A program made the position numbers and the translations under genes. From Pseudisothecium myosuroides (lineage: Eukaryota; Streptophyta; Bryopsida; Hypnales; Lembophyllaceae): a stretch of 64,000 nt of DNA. A model generated the notes under the pieces. It searched no databases. It saw only the letters and a list, made by a program, of their open reading frames with translations, and was not told where the DNA came from. The stretch spans positions 6,947,296-7,011,295 of the forward strand of contig OX637292.1 in NCBI GenBank assembly GCA_951799445.1, in the 5' to 3' direction. Below, one piece after another: positions 42,545-53,194 of this stretch; positions within the stretch are counted from its first letter, which is position 1, and every line of letters begins with the position of its first letter.

Positions 42545-44450
42545 GTGAACTGACAGGCTGCGGTTTCGTGTTTTCTGGGGGGAAACGATAAAAACTTTGT
42601 TTGTTGATTGGCCCTCCTCAAAAGAAGACCACATTCTGATAGCCTTACAGCTTTTCAAGCACCTACTCTAGTACTCTACCACTCAGGCATCCAGGGATGA
42701 CGTCATGTGCAGTCGAGGTAGTCAAACCCGAAAGAACCGCGTTGAAATACCAAATAGGTCCTGTATTGTACGTTGAAAACGTATATTTTCAGCGTTGAAC
42801 AAGCAGAACCGTCGTCGGGGTCTTGTTCAACTGACTCTACCGACTCGCCGGACCAGGGATCGATAGTGTCGCGTTGAATTCGGCGAGAACTGCAACTTTG
42901 ATTTCCATACACTTCCAGTTAGCCATATGCAGTATATAACTACGTTGTAACAGAACTTGAGATCCAAACAACAACAACAACAACAATTCAACCCACTGAA
43001 AAACGTACACTCTCTGCTTAAACTTGGAACCCACTCTTCTCATCAACTGAAACACCTTCAGAAGAGACTCATCTGGGTTCGACTTGGTACGAGGAATGTG
43101 ATTGAAATTCGCCGTTGTAGCTAGACTGAGTAGCTAGATCGATCAAGGCCGGCTGGCCGGGCGAATATCAATGGCAGGCACCATCCATGGTGTGAAAGTT
43201 TCTGCAGTCCTGCAGGAGCCTGTCTGGACCATCGAGTCGAATTCTCTCCAAAATCTTCGTAAAGGCGATCACATCTGGTGCCATCTGGTGCCACGCTACA
43301 AGAAAGCCATCCAACACCACGGAATCTTCGACGGCACTGGCGTCTACCATTTCGACTCAGTTGACGAAGATGACGAAGACGACAGCAAGCCGGACTACTA
43401 CTCGACCTGCCCAACCTGCATATCCATGCTAAACCAGCGCAAGAAAGCTGGGCTAGGATCCTGTGGCGTTCGTTTCAACTGCCTCAGTTGCTTCTCCCAT
43501 GGGAAGCATGTTTACCGTTGTGAATACGAGGCATCAATTGTAGAACTTGTATGGAGGGAAACGGGGAGTCGAAGTACGCAAGTGTGCAATCGAACCGGGG
43601 AAGAGGTGGTGAGAGTGGCCAAGGGGTTCTACGAGAATGATGAGTTCGGGAAATACGAAGTGATGTCTTGTAACTGTGAAGACTTCGCGAGATGGTGCAA
43701 GATCGAGAAGCTGGGGAGCAAGCAGGTGACGAGAGCGGAGGTTTTGACTGGGGTGTTGGAAGTTAACGTTGTGGGAAGCGCATTGGCGTATGCCTCTCTG
43801 AAAGGGATAAGGAAATTGCATGAACGCAAGCTTAAGAAACTTGGAAATCTGGTGGAGAAGCCTCTGTTGTAACCTCATAAATAATGGGGTACAGTTGCGA
43901 ATTAATGTGCAGCAAAGATTTAGTGTGAATATACTTGTGAATTTATCAATGAATCCTGCGATTCCAGGCGAGCTCACCGACAGAAAGCTAGACAAGCCCA
44001 AGTTTTCCAAGTTCCCCTCAGCCTGCGCATCCTACGCAAGAAATTAACTTGGTTGACAAGCCTGTGTTTTGACATGGGGAAGTTCACATGCACTCGTGCA
44101 GCGGTGATTTAGTTTGGGCAGTGCAGTTGTTGAACCTCAGTGATCAGAGGAAGATGACATTCTTGAACCAATTGGAAGTTCATCCTTTTGGAAGAAATCA
44201 GGTGTAGGCCTATGTGTAAACTAGTGGCACAATTGTTGCAACATTTGCAACAGCATTCTTTTGTACAATACAAGAAAACTTAACAATAGCATTCTTTTGA
44301 ACAATCAGGTTGTACAATACAAGAAAACAATTTTCAGTTCGCAAGAATTGGATTCTAAACTGATCAAATAGCACTTCCAAAGTTTAATTGGAAATTTGTA
44401 AGGATGAGCACGTGATCCTGTGTGTTGATGAGCATGTGAGAATGGGTCGA
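42545..44450 (+). repeat. Left arm of LRAT inverted duplication
   Basis: Matches 51250-53645 on the opposite strand through promoter, coding region and 3' flank of the LRAT gene. Landmarks with inverted partners: AAGACCACATTCTGATAGCC (53548-53565), GCTTTTCAAGCACCTACTC (53517-53536), 'CAAGAATTGGATTCTAAACTG' region (near 51340) and GATGAGCACGTGATCC (near 51287). Homology ends near 44450 on the inner side and 42545 on the outer side. Confidence 0.85.
43171..43872 (+). CDS. LRAT / NC-domain protein, copy 1
   Basis: A single-exon 233-aa protein. The LRAT fold is a circularly permuted NlpC/P60 (papain-like) thiol fold; members include lecithin:retinol acyltransferase, HRASLS phospholipase/acyltransferases and plant 'NC domain-containing' proteins. 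The domain starts LRKGDHIWCHLV (29-40); likely catalytic residues are H50 (QHHGIF), H60 (GVYHF) and C169 in MSCNCEDFARWCKIEKLGSK. A Cys-rich middle (STCPTCISML, GVRFNCLSCFSHGKHVYRCE) resembles the CLSCF...Y..EY stretch of plant NC proteins. The tail is basic and amphipathic (KGIRKLHERKLKKLGNLVEK). Activity and substrate are unknown. It lies in the left arm of a large inverted duplication; its partner is at 51780-52535. Confidence 0.85.
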   Translation: MAGTIHGVKVSAVLQEPVWTIESNSLQNLRKGDHIWCHLVPRYKKAIQHHGIFDGTGVYHFDSVDEDDEDDSKPDYYSTCPTCISMLNQRKKAGLGSCGVRFNCLSCFSHGKHVYRCEYEASIVELVWRETGSRSTQVCNRTGEEVVRVAKGFYENDEFGKYEVMSCNCEDFARWCKIEKLGSKQVTRAEVLTGVLEVNVVGSALAYASLKGIRKLHERKLKKLGNLVEKPLL

Positions 44451-44859
44451 GATGATGTGTACTTACTGTAATAGATGGAGAGGAGACGGTGGTTTCATCA
44501 ATTTTGTTAAATATGCGTTTGGGGGGCCCATAATTTGTAACCTGCATTTGCACAGACTGAGCTGTTATTACAAGGGCTTATGGAGATTTTTGTTTCCAGT
44601 CATGAGCCGTGATGATTGCGAACCTCATGGAATTCTGTCAATTTGAGGGAATTAATGTTTGGTGGAAGAATTCATCATCGATAACAGTATTGAATTGCTT
44701 GGAAGATCATCCTTTTGGAAGAATCTTGTGCAAGTGTAAGTGCGATTTTTTGCCATATTTTTGTTTCACTTCCTATGGAGGCTCCAAGAATTTGGTTGTT
44801 CAAGGTTACCCATGCGTGGCAAATTATGTAAATGCTTATGAGCTTATATATCTTTTGTT
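44451..44859. other. Start of the spacer between LRAT arms, no gene recognised
   Basis: Ordinary-looking non-coding DNA with two short frames (64 and 99 codons) that match nothing known. Confidence 0.45.
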
Positions 44860-45600
44860 TAGCAATATTAATTTAATATTTTGCATCTTAATTTGGATGT
44901 CATTCTGACATTTAAATCTTATCATGCTCAAATACTGCAAGGAGTAGACTAGTAGTGTAAGATGTGAATATTTTGAAGCTTCTTAAACATATGCAAGGTT
45001 CACTAATGATCCAAATTGAGAGTTCCATGTGTCATTGGATCCAACTCTGTAACAAACTTCTTGTCACTATTGTACACATGTACTTCAATTCACCGAAAAC
45101 ACCACTACCACCACTGCCACCACTTCATTTCCAAATCAGAGACTAAGTCTAATGCTCTATTCCCTTGCTCTCTCCAAATCAAAGGGAAAACAGCTTTTGC
45201 ATTATATTTACAACAAAAGACATTTCTTGTGAGAAGGACTTTATGCACTATTGTACTTGAAACAAACACTTTCATCTCTAAGTCCTTTGCATTATCATTG
45301 TTGGCCTCATTTGGACAACTATTTCCAAATATCTTTAGCTATTTTAAAAATGTTTTAGAATATATTTGGAAATAGTATAGGTATGTTTTGTAGATATTTT
45401 TGTATGCTAACAAGAGGCCTATTGTCATTCATGGTTATGTAGTTTAGGTAATTATTGTAAACCTAGTAGAAATCAATGTTGCCTAATTCTTAGACATAAG
45501 GTGAGTTGAAATGGTAGATGTTGCCAATCCCATTGAAGATGTCATGATGTTGAATTGTATACCATCCTTAAAACCACGAGTGATACCATATGTCTTGTAT
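44860..45600 (+). repeat. Dispersed repeat, short copy (~0.74 kb)
   Basis: Direct-orientation partner of 38455-39680, lacking about 400 bp of its interior. The two copies flank the left LRAT arm. Confidence 0.8.
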
Positions 45601-45675
45601 AAGACAAGTGCTAGAATATCTTGTAAAATATGTGGATGAAATTTCAAAAACTTCACCCATATAGAAGGGAAGGTT

Positions 45676-45911
45676 GCTATTATGTGAGCATAGGAGTATA
45701 AGCCCATGAGCCTAGAATACTACACACCTATTTTATAGGTGTATATACTATGAAAATTGTCTATGATCATAGGATATATATGTTATAAATACCCATATTA
45801 TAGGTGTTTCTGATACATACAGTTTCTATAGTGTGTGGTATCTATATTATAGGTACCTAGATATTGTAGGCCCAATGCTCACAAGCCCCTTTGGGAGGCT
45901 CACATACTAGC
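45676..45911 (+). mobile_element. MITE-like element, family B, copy 1
   Basis: About 236 bp with ends GCTATTATGTGAGCATAGGA and GGCTCACATACTAGC, inverted repeats of each other, and inner 'CCCATGAGCCTAGAATAC', 'TTATAGGTGTATATACTAT' and 'TGTGTGGTATCTATATTATA'. An inverted copy lies at 61885-62116. Confidence 0.85.
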
Positions 45912-46809
45912 ATCGTTGATATAGAAGGCAAGATATTTGTACTTACAGTGAAAAAAACAAGTTTTTTTGCACCTTGCTCGTCTAGATTTTTTGGCTTTCA
46001 ATCTTCTTAACTTTAAATTTTTGTACTACTAATTTTGAATTTCTAATTTTTTTATGTTGAGGAATTGAATCAAGAATCTAGAAAAAAGAATTTAAAAACC
46101 ATATACTTAATTTTTAGTTTTTCACTCATTAAAAATTTATTAAGTAGAAATAGGTTCAAAATTGAGGAAAAAACTAAATTGTTAGTAGTTCCTAGATGGA
46201 ATTGAACCACATTAATCTCATAAATAAGATTTTCTTAGCGAAAGATTTTTTTTTAATTGTGAAAATTGAGTTTAGAAATCAATTAGAATTCATTGCAAGA
46301 AAGGGCGTTCAAAAAGCGTAGCATTTTCCACAATACTCATTTTTTCTTTCGGAAGGGCTTTACAATTAGAAAATCAATTTTTAAAAAATATAAAAAATAT
46401 GATTAATGTATACACCATTAAAAAGAAGGTATCCTGGGAAGGAAAAGCATAGAAAATTTTCTAAGTAGGAGAACTAGAAAAGTGCAAAATCTCAAGAAAA
46501 TAGATATTTGTCCTGTAAATTCACATTTTAATTTGTAAAAAATAGAAAAATCAATTTTAAAAAAAACTAAAAAATTTCCATTTGGAAATAGTTTATAATG
46601 ATGAGATTTTATCAAAAGATTGATCTTAGAACCATCTTCATTGTTCAGAAATTGCACACAATGGGAGTGTTGTTTGCATTCATGTGGAGGACACAAAATA
46701 ATATATTTTTGGATTTTCTTTGGTAGGAATATGTTTTTCTACTATGCAAATAGACCATGAAAATATCAGCTCCAGATCATTAAATTTGGGGACTCGTAAT
46801 GCAGTAAAA
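45912..46809. other. AT-rich DNA, old repeats, no gene
   Basis: 46100-46240 ('TTTTTCACTCATTAAAAATT', 'ATTAAGTAGAAATAGGTTCA', 'TTGTTAGTAGTTCCTAGATG', 'GGAATTGAACCAC') is a relative of the DNA flanking the LINE at 19330-19421 plus 20270-20310 and looks like the empty site. Confidence 0.55.
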
Positions 46810-47415
46810 ACCCCTAAACCTTACATTGTGACAAATTAACAAAAATAATTTTTAAATATAAAATAATTTTCTTAATTTCTAAAAAATAAGGGATCTAATA
46901 ATCATCAAGCTAGGTCTCTCCAATAAAAATTTCATGTTCATTGGACTTTTGCTTCAAAAGTTAGAATAGATGACATGAGAGTCACTCGCTCCGTGACTAG
47001 CAAACAGGACCGGCCTTTTTTTGCAATGACCCTTCTACAAATTAGTTTTTTAGAAAGATTCTCAGATTGTCCAAAAAATAAGATTGTCTATATTTTTCAC
47101 TTAACAGAATCAAATGGAATGAATTATAGCTTTCCATGTAGATAAAAATATAATCTATGAGAAGTAAATTTTTTTTTAAATTATTTGAAGTATTTTTGGT
47201 GTTTTTGCCTACTAAACTAAAATTTGGGATTTTTGTGCCATAACTTTTTTTCTTGCACACCAATTGAAATAAAAATTATCTTTTCCAAAAGCTAATGTGT
47301 TTTTCTATCGTCACAAAAAGTTTCAAAAAATCATGACAAATATTAAGACCATAGGAGCCTACCCAAAATCTATTTTGTCTCTTGAGGAGATTATGAGACT
47401 TTACGGGTTAAACAA
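46810..47415. mobile_element. Dispersed element with TAACCCCTAAAGG-type ends
   Basis: Left AAACCCCTAAACCTTAC and right GAGACTTTACGGGTTAAAC are imperfect inverted repeats. The right half matches 20420-20800 in order. No frame. Confidence 0.45.
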
Positions 47416-48674
47416 TTTCCAATTTTCATAATTTAGAATTACACTAACTCTTATAGAGCTTCTCTATAATTATAAAATCTTTCAGTTGCATGTAGGCTCA
47501 AAGTGTACTTTTTATTCAACATTGGGATTAAGGTGATTGTTAGAAACTCTTATATTATGTGTTGTGTTTTATTACTAGAATGCAGGACTATCAATATTAT
47601 TGTGACTAATATATCTTGATACTATTTTTTGGTTGAATTAAAAAAATTAAGACCATTTTTTTTTCCTTGATTTTCAATAGTTGAGGCACTTGTGTCCTTT
47701 CCATTCAACTACAAAACAAATGAAATTCACTATTCATTCTCCCCTTCTTCCAAGACATATTTGGTGGGTACATATAAATACTTTGTAATACTTAGAATTG
47801 CATTCCAATAGTACTTCAAGTCTTTTGAGAAATTTATACCAAAACAATGTGACAGAATTGAAAAAAACCAAAAAAAAATAGAATTACTATTTAAAATTTT
47901 ATTTCTGGACATGATTGTGAATTTTCCTACCTAGGAAGGTATATAACAAAAAAATTGAGTTTGTAATCATTTATGAACCATTAAAACCCTCGAATTGTAA
48001 CACTCCTCAAGCATCAGTCTAGGGCAATTGCAATGCTATTTTTTGAAACCCTTCTACAAGAAAAGGTGAGGGGATCATGGAATGAGGTTGTAAAAATTCA
48101 ATTCAAGTTGAAACTCCCCAAAAAAGGTACGTTCAAAAGTATTGAATTCCTAGACTAGACTCACTAGAGTGGTGTGATGGGTGACAAAAAGTTCTTCTAT
48201 AAAAGAGAAAGTGCATATGTTCATCCTTGGAATTTTGTGCAAAAAGGGAAGATCTTCCACAATAGTTTGACCAACAATGATTGATTTTGGATTCTTTTAA
48301 GTAGATTGATTCATAGTTTTCACACTACCAAAAAGGATGATTTCCACGCTGAACAATCCATCCTTACATGGTTAATCCATAAAGAATGAGTCCCTACCAC
48401 CTAGAGAGTCAACTAAAAATGATTACATTCTTTGTTTCTACTCCAGTTTCCTTGGAAGTCACTCATCAAAACAGTTCTAAAAGACACTTTTTGTCCTCAA
48501 CATCCTCCTTTCAGGTGTCAAATTAATATCTTTTCTTGCACAGATAGAAACAATACCCCACCTCCAGCGCGCATTGAGTAATGTTATGCCGCATTGACTG
48601 AGATTGTGACCTCACCATGATGATGAAAGCGGCAAGCGTATGTAGGACCGGGTGTGAAATTAACACGTCGCGTT
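47416..48674. other. AT-rich intergenic DNA
   Basis: 48215-48385 ('GTTCATCCTTGGAATTTTG', 'GATTTTGGATTCTTTTAAG', 'GGATGATTTCCACG') resembles 59975-60125. No gene recognised. Confidence 0.5.
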
Positions 48675-49430
48675 CATGTCACTCCTCCGTCAGCGTTGAA
48701 ACCTTAAGAACACAGGCCGGGTCCCTCCTGCTTCACTTGTTTTACTGCAACGTTACTATGGACTTTGACGTAACGAGGAATTAAACCATAGCCAGAATTC
48801 CGTTCCAGCTACCTCAGTTTCCTCAACCGACTCTCCGGACTACGTGAGACATGAATTCCCATTCGATTCCCTTGCAGTTTGGGTTGAGCCGTGTTGAATT
48901 AATTGGAATACTTTATTTCGATTCAGCAATATCAATTGGTGCAATGTGCAAGCGAAGACTACTGGTACTCGTACGACAGAACTTGAAACATATGTCTCTT
49001 ATATTAAATGCAAACTGTGTTACGATTTCATCATCCCTCGTGTCACGTTCTCATCACAGGGTGGTTCCAGAAACACCGGTGGGTGTTTCTTGCAACCACC
49101 CCGGGCAACAAGTTCATATCACCTCCGTCAGCCTTGAAATAACGAACCCAGGGTCCCTCCTGCTTCACTTCTTCTACTGAACTGTTACTCTGGACTTTGA
49201 CCGAGAAATTAAACCATAGCCAGAATTCCGTTCCTGCTAGCTCAGCTTCTTCTACCGACTCTCCAGACTATGACATGAATTCCCATTCCATTCCCTTGCA
49301 GTTTGGGTTGAGCCGTGTTGATTTCATTGGACTACTCGCACATATGCTTATATTAAATGCAAACTATATTAAATGCATACTGTGTTACGTACGATTTCAT
49401 CATCCCTCACGTTCAAATGCCACCCGCATA
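48675..49430 (+). repeat. Tandem duplication of an LRAT-type upstream segment
   Basis: Copy A (about 48675-49060) and copy B (about 49118-49430) share 'GGGTCCCTCCTGCTTCACTT', 'TTACT(A/C)TGGACTTTGAC', 'TTAAACCATAGCCAGAATTC', 'CCCTTGCAGTTTGGGTTGAG', 'CTTATATTAAATGCAAACT' and 'GATTTCATCATCCCTC'. The 'ACCGACTC(T/G)CCGGAC' phrase also occurs upstream of LRAT copies 1 and 2, suggesting these are promoter regions from a former LRAT gene. Confidence 0.8.
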
Positions 49431-50274
49431 ATTTCTCATTTGCTAGTACTTGATAAACATAAATTAAATGACATCCAAACATCTTTCTCAATGAAACATT
49501 AGAGCTAAGTTCCTTTTTGGTGTGCTGGCGCATTGCACCAGGCTTCGTTCTAGATAGTTTCCTAGTATAACATCCGAGTCACTGAACAGCACATTCGATC
49601 TTAACTTGAAAATTGGGGATCATGCACTACAGTTGGATCGAGTTGGAGATTGATCCTGGCTGTTGCAAGGTTTGCAGTTGTGGAGTCAATGGAGTTAACT
49701 AACCGCTATCGATACACGTGCTCCAGCTGATCACGACTTCTAGAGGAAATAATTAGAAATTTCTCGTCACTAATGTTACTTCGAGGATTAACCACCATCG
49801 CCATATTCGTCTTCTCCACCATCAGTCCATCACTCCAACTCTACTTTCAATCAACTCCTTTGGAGCTAGCTGAAGCTTCTAGCTGCTTTAGCGAGATCTG
49901 GAGAAAATGGATCAGGTTTGGCTTCTCAGTCTACACTTGCTTCAATCACAGTAAAAATCCAATATGGAAATTGGGCAAATGTCCTTTCGTGTCCCAATTC
50001 GATCCATTCCTCGTGTAAGTATCATCACCGGACACTGACTATGGAATTTCTTCCGAACTTCCATTGATGGACATTTCGGATTGTTCTCCAGTGAATTCAT
50101 CTTCAGCTTTTCCTGTGCCTGCTTTGAGTTGGAATTTTCGTTTCAGCTGTGCAATGGTTGTGGCACTACATCGCCTATATACCGACGAGGGTGGTCCAGA
50201 GTATATATAGCTTCTGGCTTGCAGGGTTAATGAATTCTAGCTTGCTGGTGATTTGACATAGTGGAGTGTTCTTG
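49431..50274. other. Upstream region of the broken LRAT copy
   Basis: A frame at 49773-50018 (81 codons, ATG start, hydrophobic N-terminus) is open but unrecognised; I treat it as chance. Confidence 0.4.
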
Positions 50275-50945
50275 TTGTTCCATCCAGGACTCGGAGCCGG
50301 TGGAGCTTAATTTCTCAGCAAGTGGTATGGAGCAGAGTCGTGTCGGTACTACGAACCTGTCGACACTATATGGTGTCACTCCCGGTTTGGGTCCGGTTCA
50401 CAATCCAGCACCACGGCATCTCGGATGGTCGTGGCGGCATCTACCATTTCGACTCGCCTTACACACAAGAACCAGGCGACACTGATTCCTACTACGTCTA
50501 CGAAAAGTGCCCATCTTGCACAGCCAGGAATACCGACCGACAGAATCTCGGGCTCGGAGATCGAAGTGTTCGTTTCAGCTGCTTCAAGTGCTTCTCTCGA
50601 GGGAGAAACTTCTACCCCGCAGATACGACGCAGACGTTCTCTCTCAGATCAGGAGAGATACGGGAAGTCGGAGCACAAAGTCGTGTCTGCGATCTCGAGA
50701 GGAGGTGGTGGCTGTGGCTGATCGATCGAGGGATTCTACAGGGAGAACAACTTCGGGAAGTACGAAGTGGTGAATCACAACTGTGAATACTTCAGGCGGT
50801 GGTGCAAGATTGGCAAGCTGGGATCCAAGCAGGCTACGCGCGCCGTCATGTTGACTGGACTTGCGAATGGGAGCGTTGTGAGAACCTCTGGAACACTTGG
50901 GTTTTGTAAAGTGGTTCGCAAGTTTATTGCGTGGTTCAGATTGTA
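50275..50945 (+). pseudogene. LRAT / NC-domain gene copy 3, broken by frameshifts
   Basis: Homology to copies 1 and 2 runs through three frames in turn: IQHHGISDGRGGIYHFDSPY to FSCFKCFSRGRNFYP (frame of 50322), then RYDADVLSQIRRDTGSRSTK to REEVVAVA (frame of 50507), then GFYRENNFGKYEVVNHNCEY, FRRWCKIGKLGSKQATRAVM and a divergent end (stop near 50943-50945). At least two frameshifts are therefore needed to follow it. The region before IQHH is too divergent to align with KGDHIWCH, and no MAGTI start is present. The His and Cys positions can still be traced, so decay is fairly recent. Introns could not repair it without unusual splice sites. Confidence 0.8.
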
Positions 50946-51249
50946 GGAACTTTAGAGAAGGAACGTTTGCCGAAAGGGAATAACAGCATTGTCGATTTTT
51001 TGATGAAGAGCTAGAGCTGCAGAACTCAATGACTGAAATGAACTTTTTCTTTGTGCCAAAGCATTGTTTGCTTCTACCAATCTGGCCGCCAGAAATCTTA
51101 GAAGTTCATTTGCACAATGCGAGCTCCAAAAGTAGCCATGTATAGATTTGTGTCTTAATTAGCTAGGCCCGAGCCAATATCGTGGAATTCGGTCCGCCAG
51201 TGTAACGACATAGACGTTTTGTTGTTGCATTATCTGTTTGTATCATTAT
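50946..51249. other. 3' flank of the broken LRAT copy
   Basis: No gene or repeat end seen; homology to the LRAT arm begins at about 51250. Confidence 0.45.
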
Positions 51250-51779
51250 GAACCATTATGGCATGCTCATCCACACAGAGGGTCACGTGCTCATCTATAC
51301 AAATTTCCATCCAAATTTTGGAAGTGCTATTCAGTTTAGAATCCAATTCTTGCGAACTGAAAAAATTGCTAAGTTTTCTTGTATTGTACAAAAGAATGCT
51401 GTTGCAAATGTTGCAACAATTGTGCTACTAGTTTACACTTAAGCCTACGCCTGATTTCTTCCAAAAGGATGAACTTCCAATTGGTTCAAGAATGTCGTCT
51501 CCCTCTGATCACTGAGGTTCAAGTTCAACAACTGCACTGCCCACACTAAATCATCGCTGCACGAGTGCACGTGCACTTCCCCATGTCAAATTAAAACAGA
51601 GGCTTCTCAACAAGTTTCCCAAGTTTCTTGCTTGGGATGCGCAGGCTGAGGAAAACTGGGGAAATTTGGGCTGCTCGTCTAGCTTTCTGACGGTGAGCTC
51701 GCCTGGATTCGCAGGATTCGCAGGTAAATTAATTCATTAAATCATTTCTGCTTATTCGCAACTGTATCCCATTATGTGG

Positions 51780-52535
51780 TCACAACAGAGGCTTCTCAAC
51801 CAGATTTCCAAGTTTCTTAAGCTTGTGTTCATGCAATTTCCTTATCCTTTTCAGAGAGGCATACGCCAACGAGCTTCCCACGACGGTAATTTCCAACACC
51901 CCAGCCAAAACCTCCGCCCTCGTCACCTGCTTGCTCCCCAGCTTTTCAATCTTGCACCATCTCGCAAAGTCTTCACAGTTACAAGACATCAATTCGTATT
52001 TCCCGAACTTATCATTCTCGTAGAACCACTTGGCCACTCTCACCACCTGTTCCCCGGATCGATTGCACAATCGCGTGCTCCGACTCCCCGTCTCCCTCCA
52101 CACAAGTCCTAAAATTGCTGACTCGTATTCACAACGGTAAACATGCTTCCCATGGGAGAAGCAACTGAGGCAGTTGAAACGAACGCCAGTGGATGGTAAC
52201 CCAGCTTTTTCGCGCTCGTTGAGCATGGATGAGCAGGTTGAGCAGTTTTGGTAGATGTAGTAGCGGTCGACTTTGTATTGGTCGTTTTCGTCAACTTCGA
52301 CTGTATCGAAATGGTAGACGCCAGTGCCGTCGAAGATTCCGTGGTGTTGGATGGCGTTCAAGTAGCCGCGGGCGTGGCACCAGATGTGATCGCCTTTACG
52401 AAGATTTTGGAGAGAATTCGACTCGATGGTCCAGACAGGCTTCTGGAATATACTATGATGACTGTCGTGCCTGTCAATGTCGTCGACTGCAGAAACTCTC
52501 ACGCCACGGATGGTGCCTGCCATTCGCCGAGCCAT
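51780..52535 (-). CDS. LRAT / NC-domain protein, copy 2
   Basis: A single-exon frame ending at TGA 51780-51782. The first ATG is at 52535 (MARRMAGTIRG, 251 aa); the ATG matching copy 1 is at 52523 (247 aa). It keeps LRKGDHIWCHARGYLNAIQH, HGIFDGTGVYHF, GVRFNCLSCFSHGKHVYRCE, MSCNCEDFARWCKIEKLGSK and the tail KLKKLGNLVEKPLL, so the predicted catalytic His/His/Cys set is intact. It differs from copy 1 by a 36-nt insertion before the domain (adding DDIDRHDSHHSIFQ-type residues), a changed acidic linker, and scattered substitutions. It lies divergent to and away from copy 3 in the inverted duplication. Confidence 0.85.
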   Translation of the reverse strand: MARRMAGTIRGVRVSAVDDIDRHDSHHSIFQKPVWTIESNSLQNLRKGDHIWCHARGYLNAIQHHGIFDGTGVYHFDTVEVDENDQYKVDRYYIYQNCSTCSSMLNEREKAGLPSTGVRFNCLSCFSHGKHVYRCEYESAILGLVWRETGSRSTRLCNRSGEQVVRVAKWFYENDKFGKYELMSCNCEDFARWCKIEKLGSKQVTRAEVLAGVLEITVVGSSLAYASLKRIRKLHEHKLKKLGNLVEKPLL

Positions 52536-52948
52536 GATCGATCTCGCTACTCGATCAGTCCAGCTACAACGACGAATTTCAATTACATTCCTCGTACCAA
52601 GTTGAACCCAGATGGATCTAGCTCTCTGACGACCGCAGTTCCAATTGATGAGAAGAGTGGCTTCCAAGTTTAAGTTCCAAATTTAAGCAGAGTACGTGAG
52701 CTTTTCAGTGACTTGGAGAACTGTTGGTGGTGGCTTATGGATTTCAAGTTCTGACACAACATAGTTATATACTGCATATGCTAACTGGAAGTGGAAATCA
52801 AAGTTGTAGTTCCCGCCCCATTCAACACGGTACTGTCGATCTCCAGGGTCCGGCGAGTCGGTAGAGTCAGTTGAACAAGACCGGGGCTGTGGGTCCGCTT
52901 GCTTGACTCATTGACTGAAGCCTGAAAGTATTTTTTTTTTTTTCATGA

Positions 52949-53194
52949 GAGAAAATCTGGACCTTTCCAGAGGGCCGTTTGACTTTGGCCAGCAGTGCAA
53001 ATACAGCAAAAGTGAAAAAAATATATTTAAAAATAAAATAAAATAAAATATTATTTTTATATTTTAAAAAATCATATGCCACACCAGATTATGAATTTTT
53101 TATTTTTTCTCAAAAAATAACTTTTTTATTTTATTTTTTGTATCTGCACGGGTGGCCAAAGTCAAAAAGCCTCCCCAAAAGTACAGATTTTCTC
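52949..53194. mobile_element. MITE-like element, family C, copy 1
   Basis: About 246 bp. GAGAAAATCTGGACC and CCGTTTGACTTTGGCCA at the left pair with TGGCCAAAGTCAAAAAGCC and GTACAGATTTTCTC at the right; the interior is A/T-only. It lies inside the insertion that interrupts the right LRAT arm. Confidence 0.85.

Noticed and set aside
49773..50018. 81-codon frame with a hydrophobic start, possible secreted peptide
   Set aside because: No family match, no cleavage-site logic I would defend, and similar short frames occur throughout the window.
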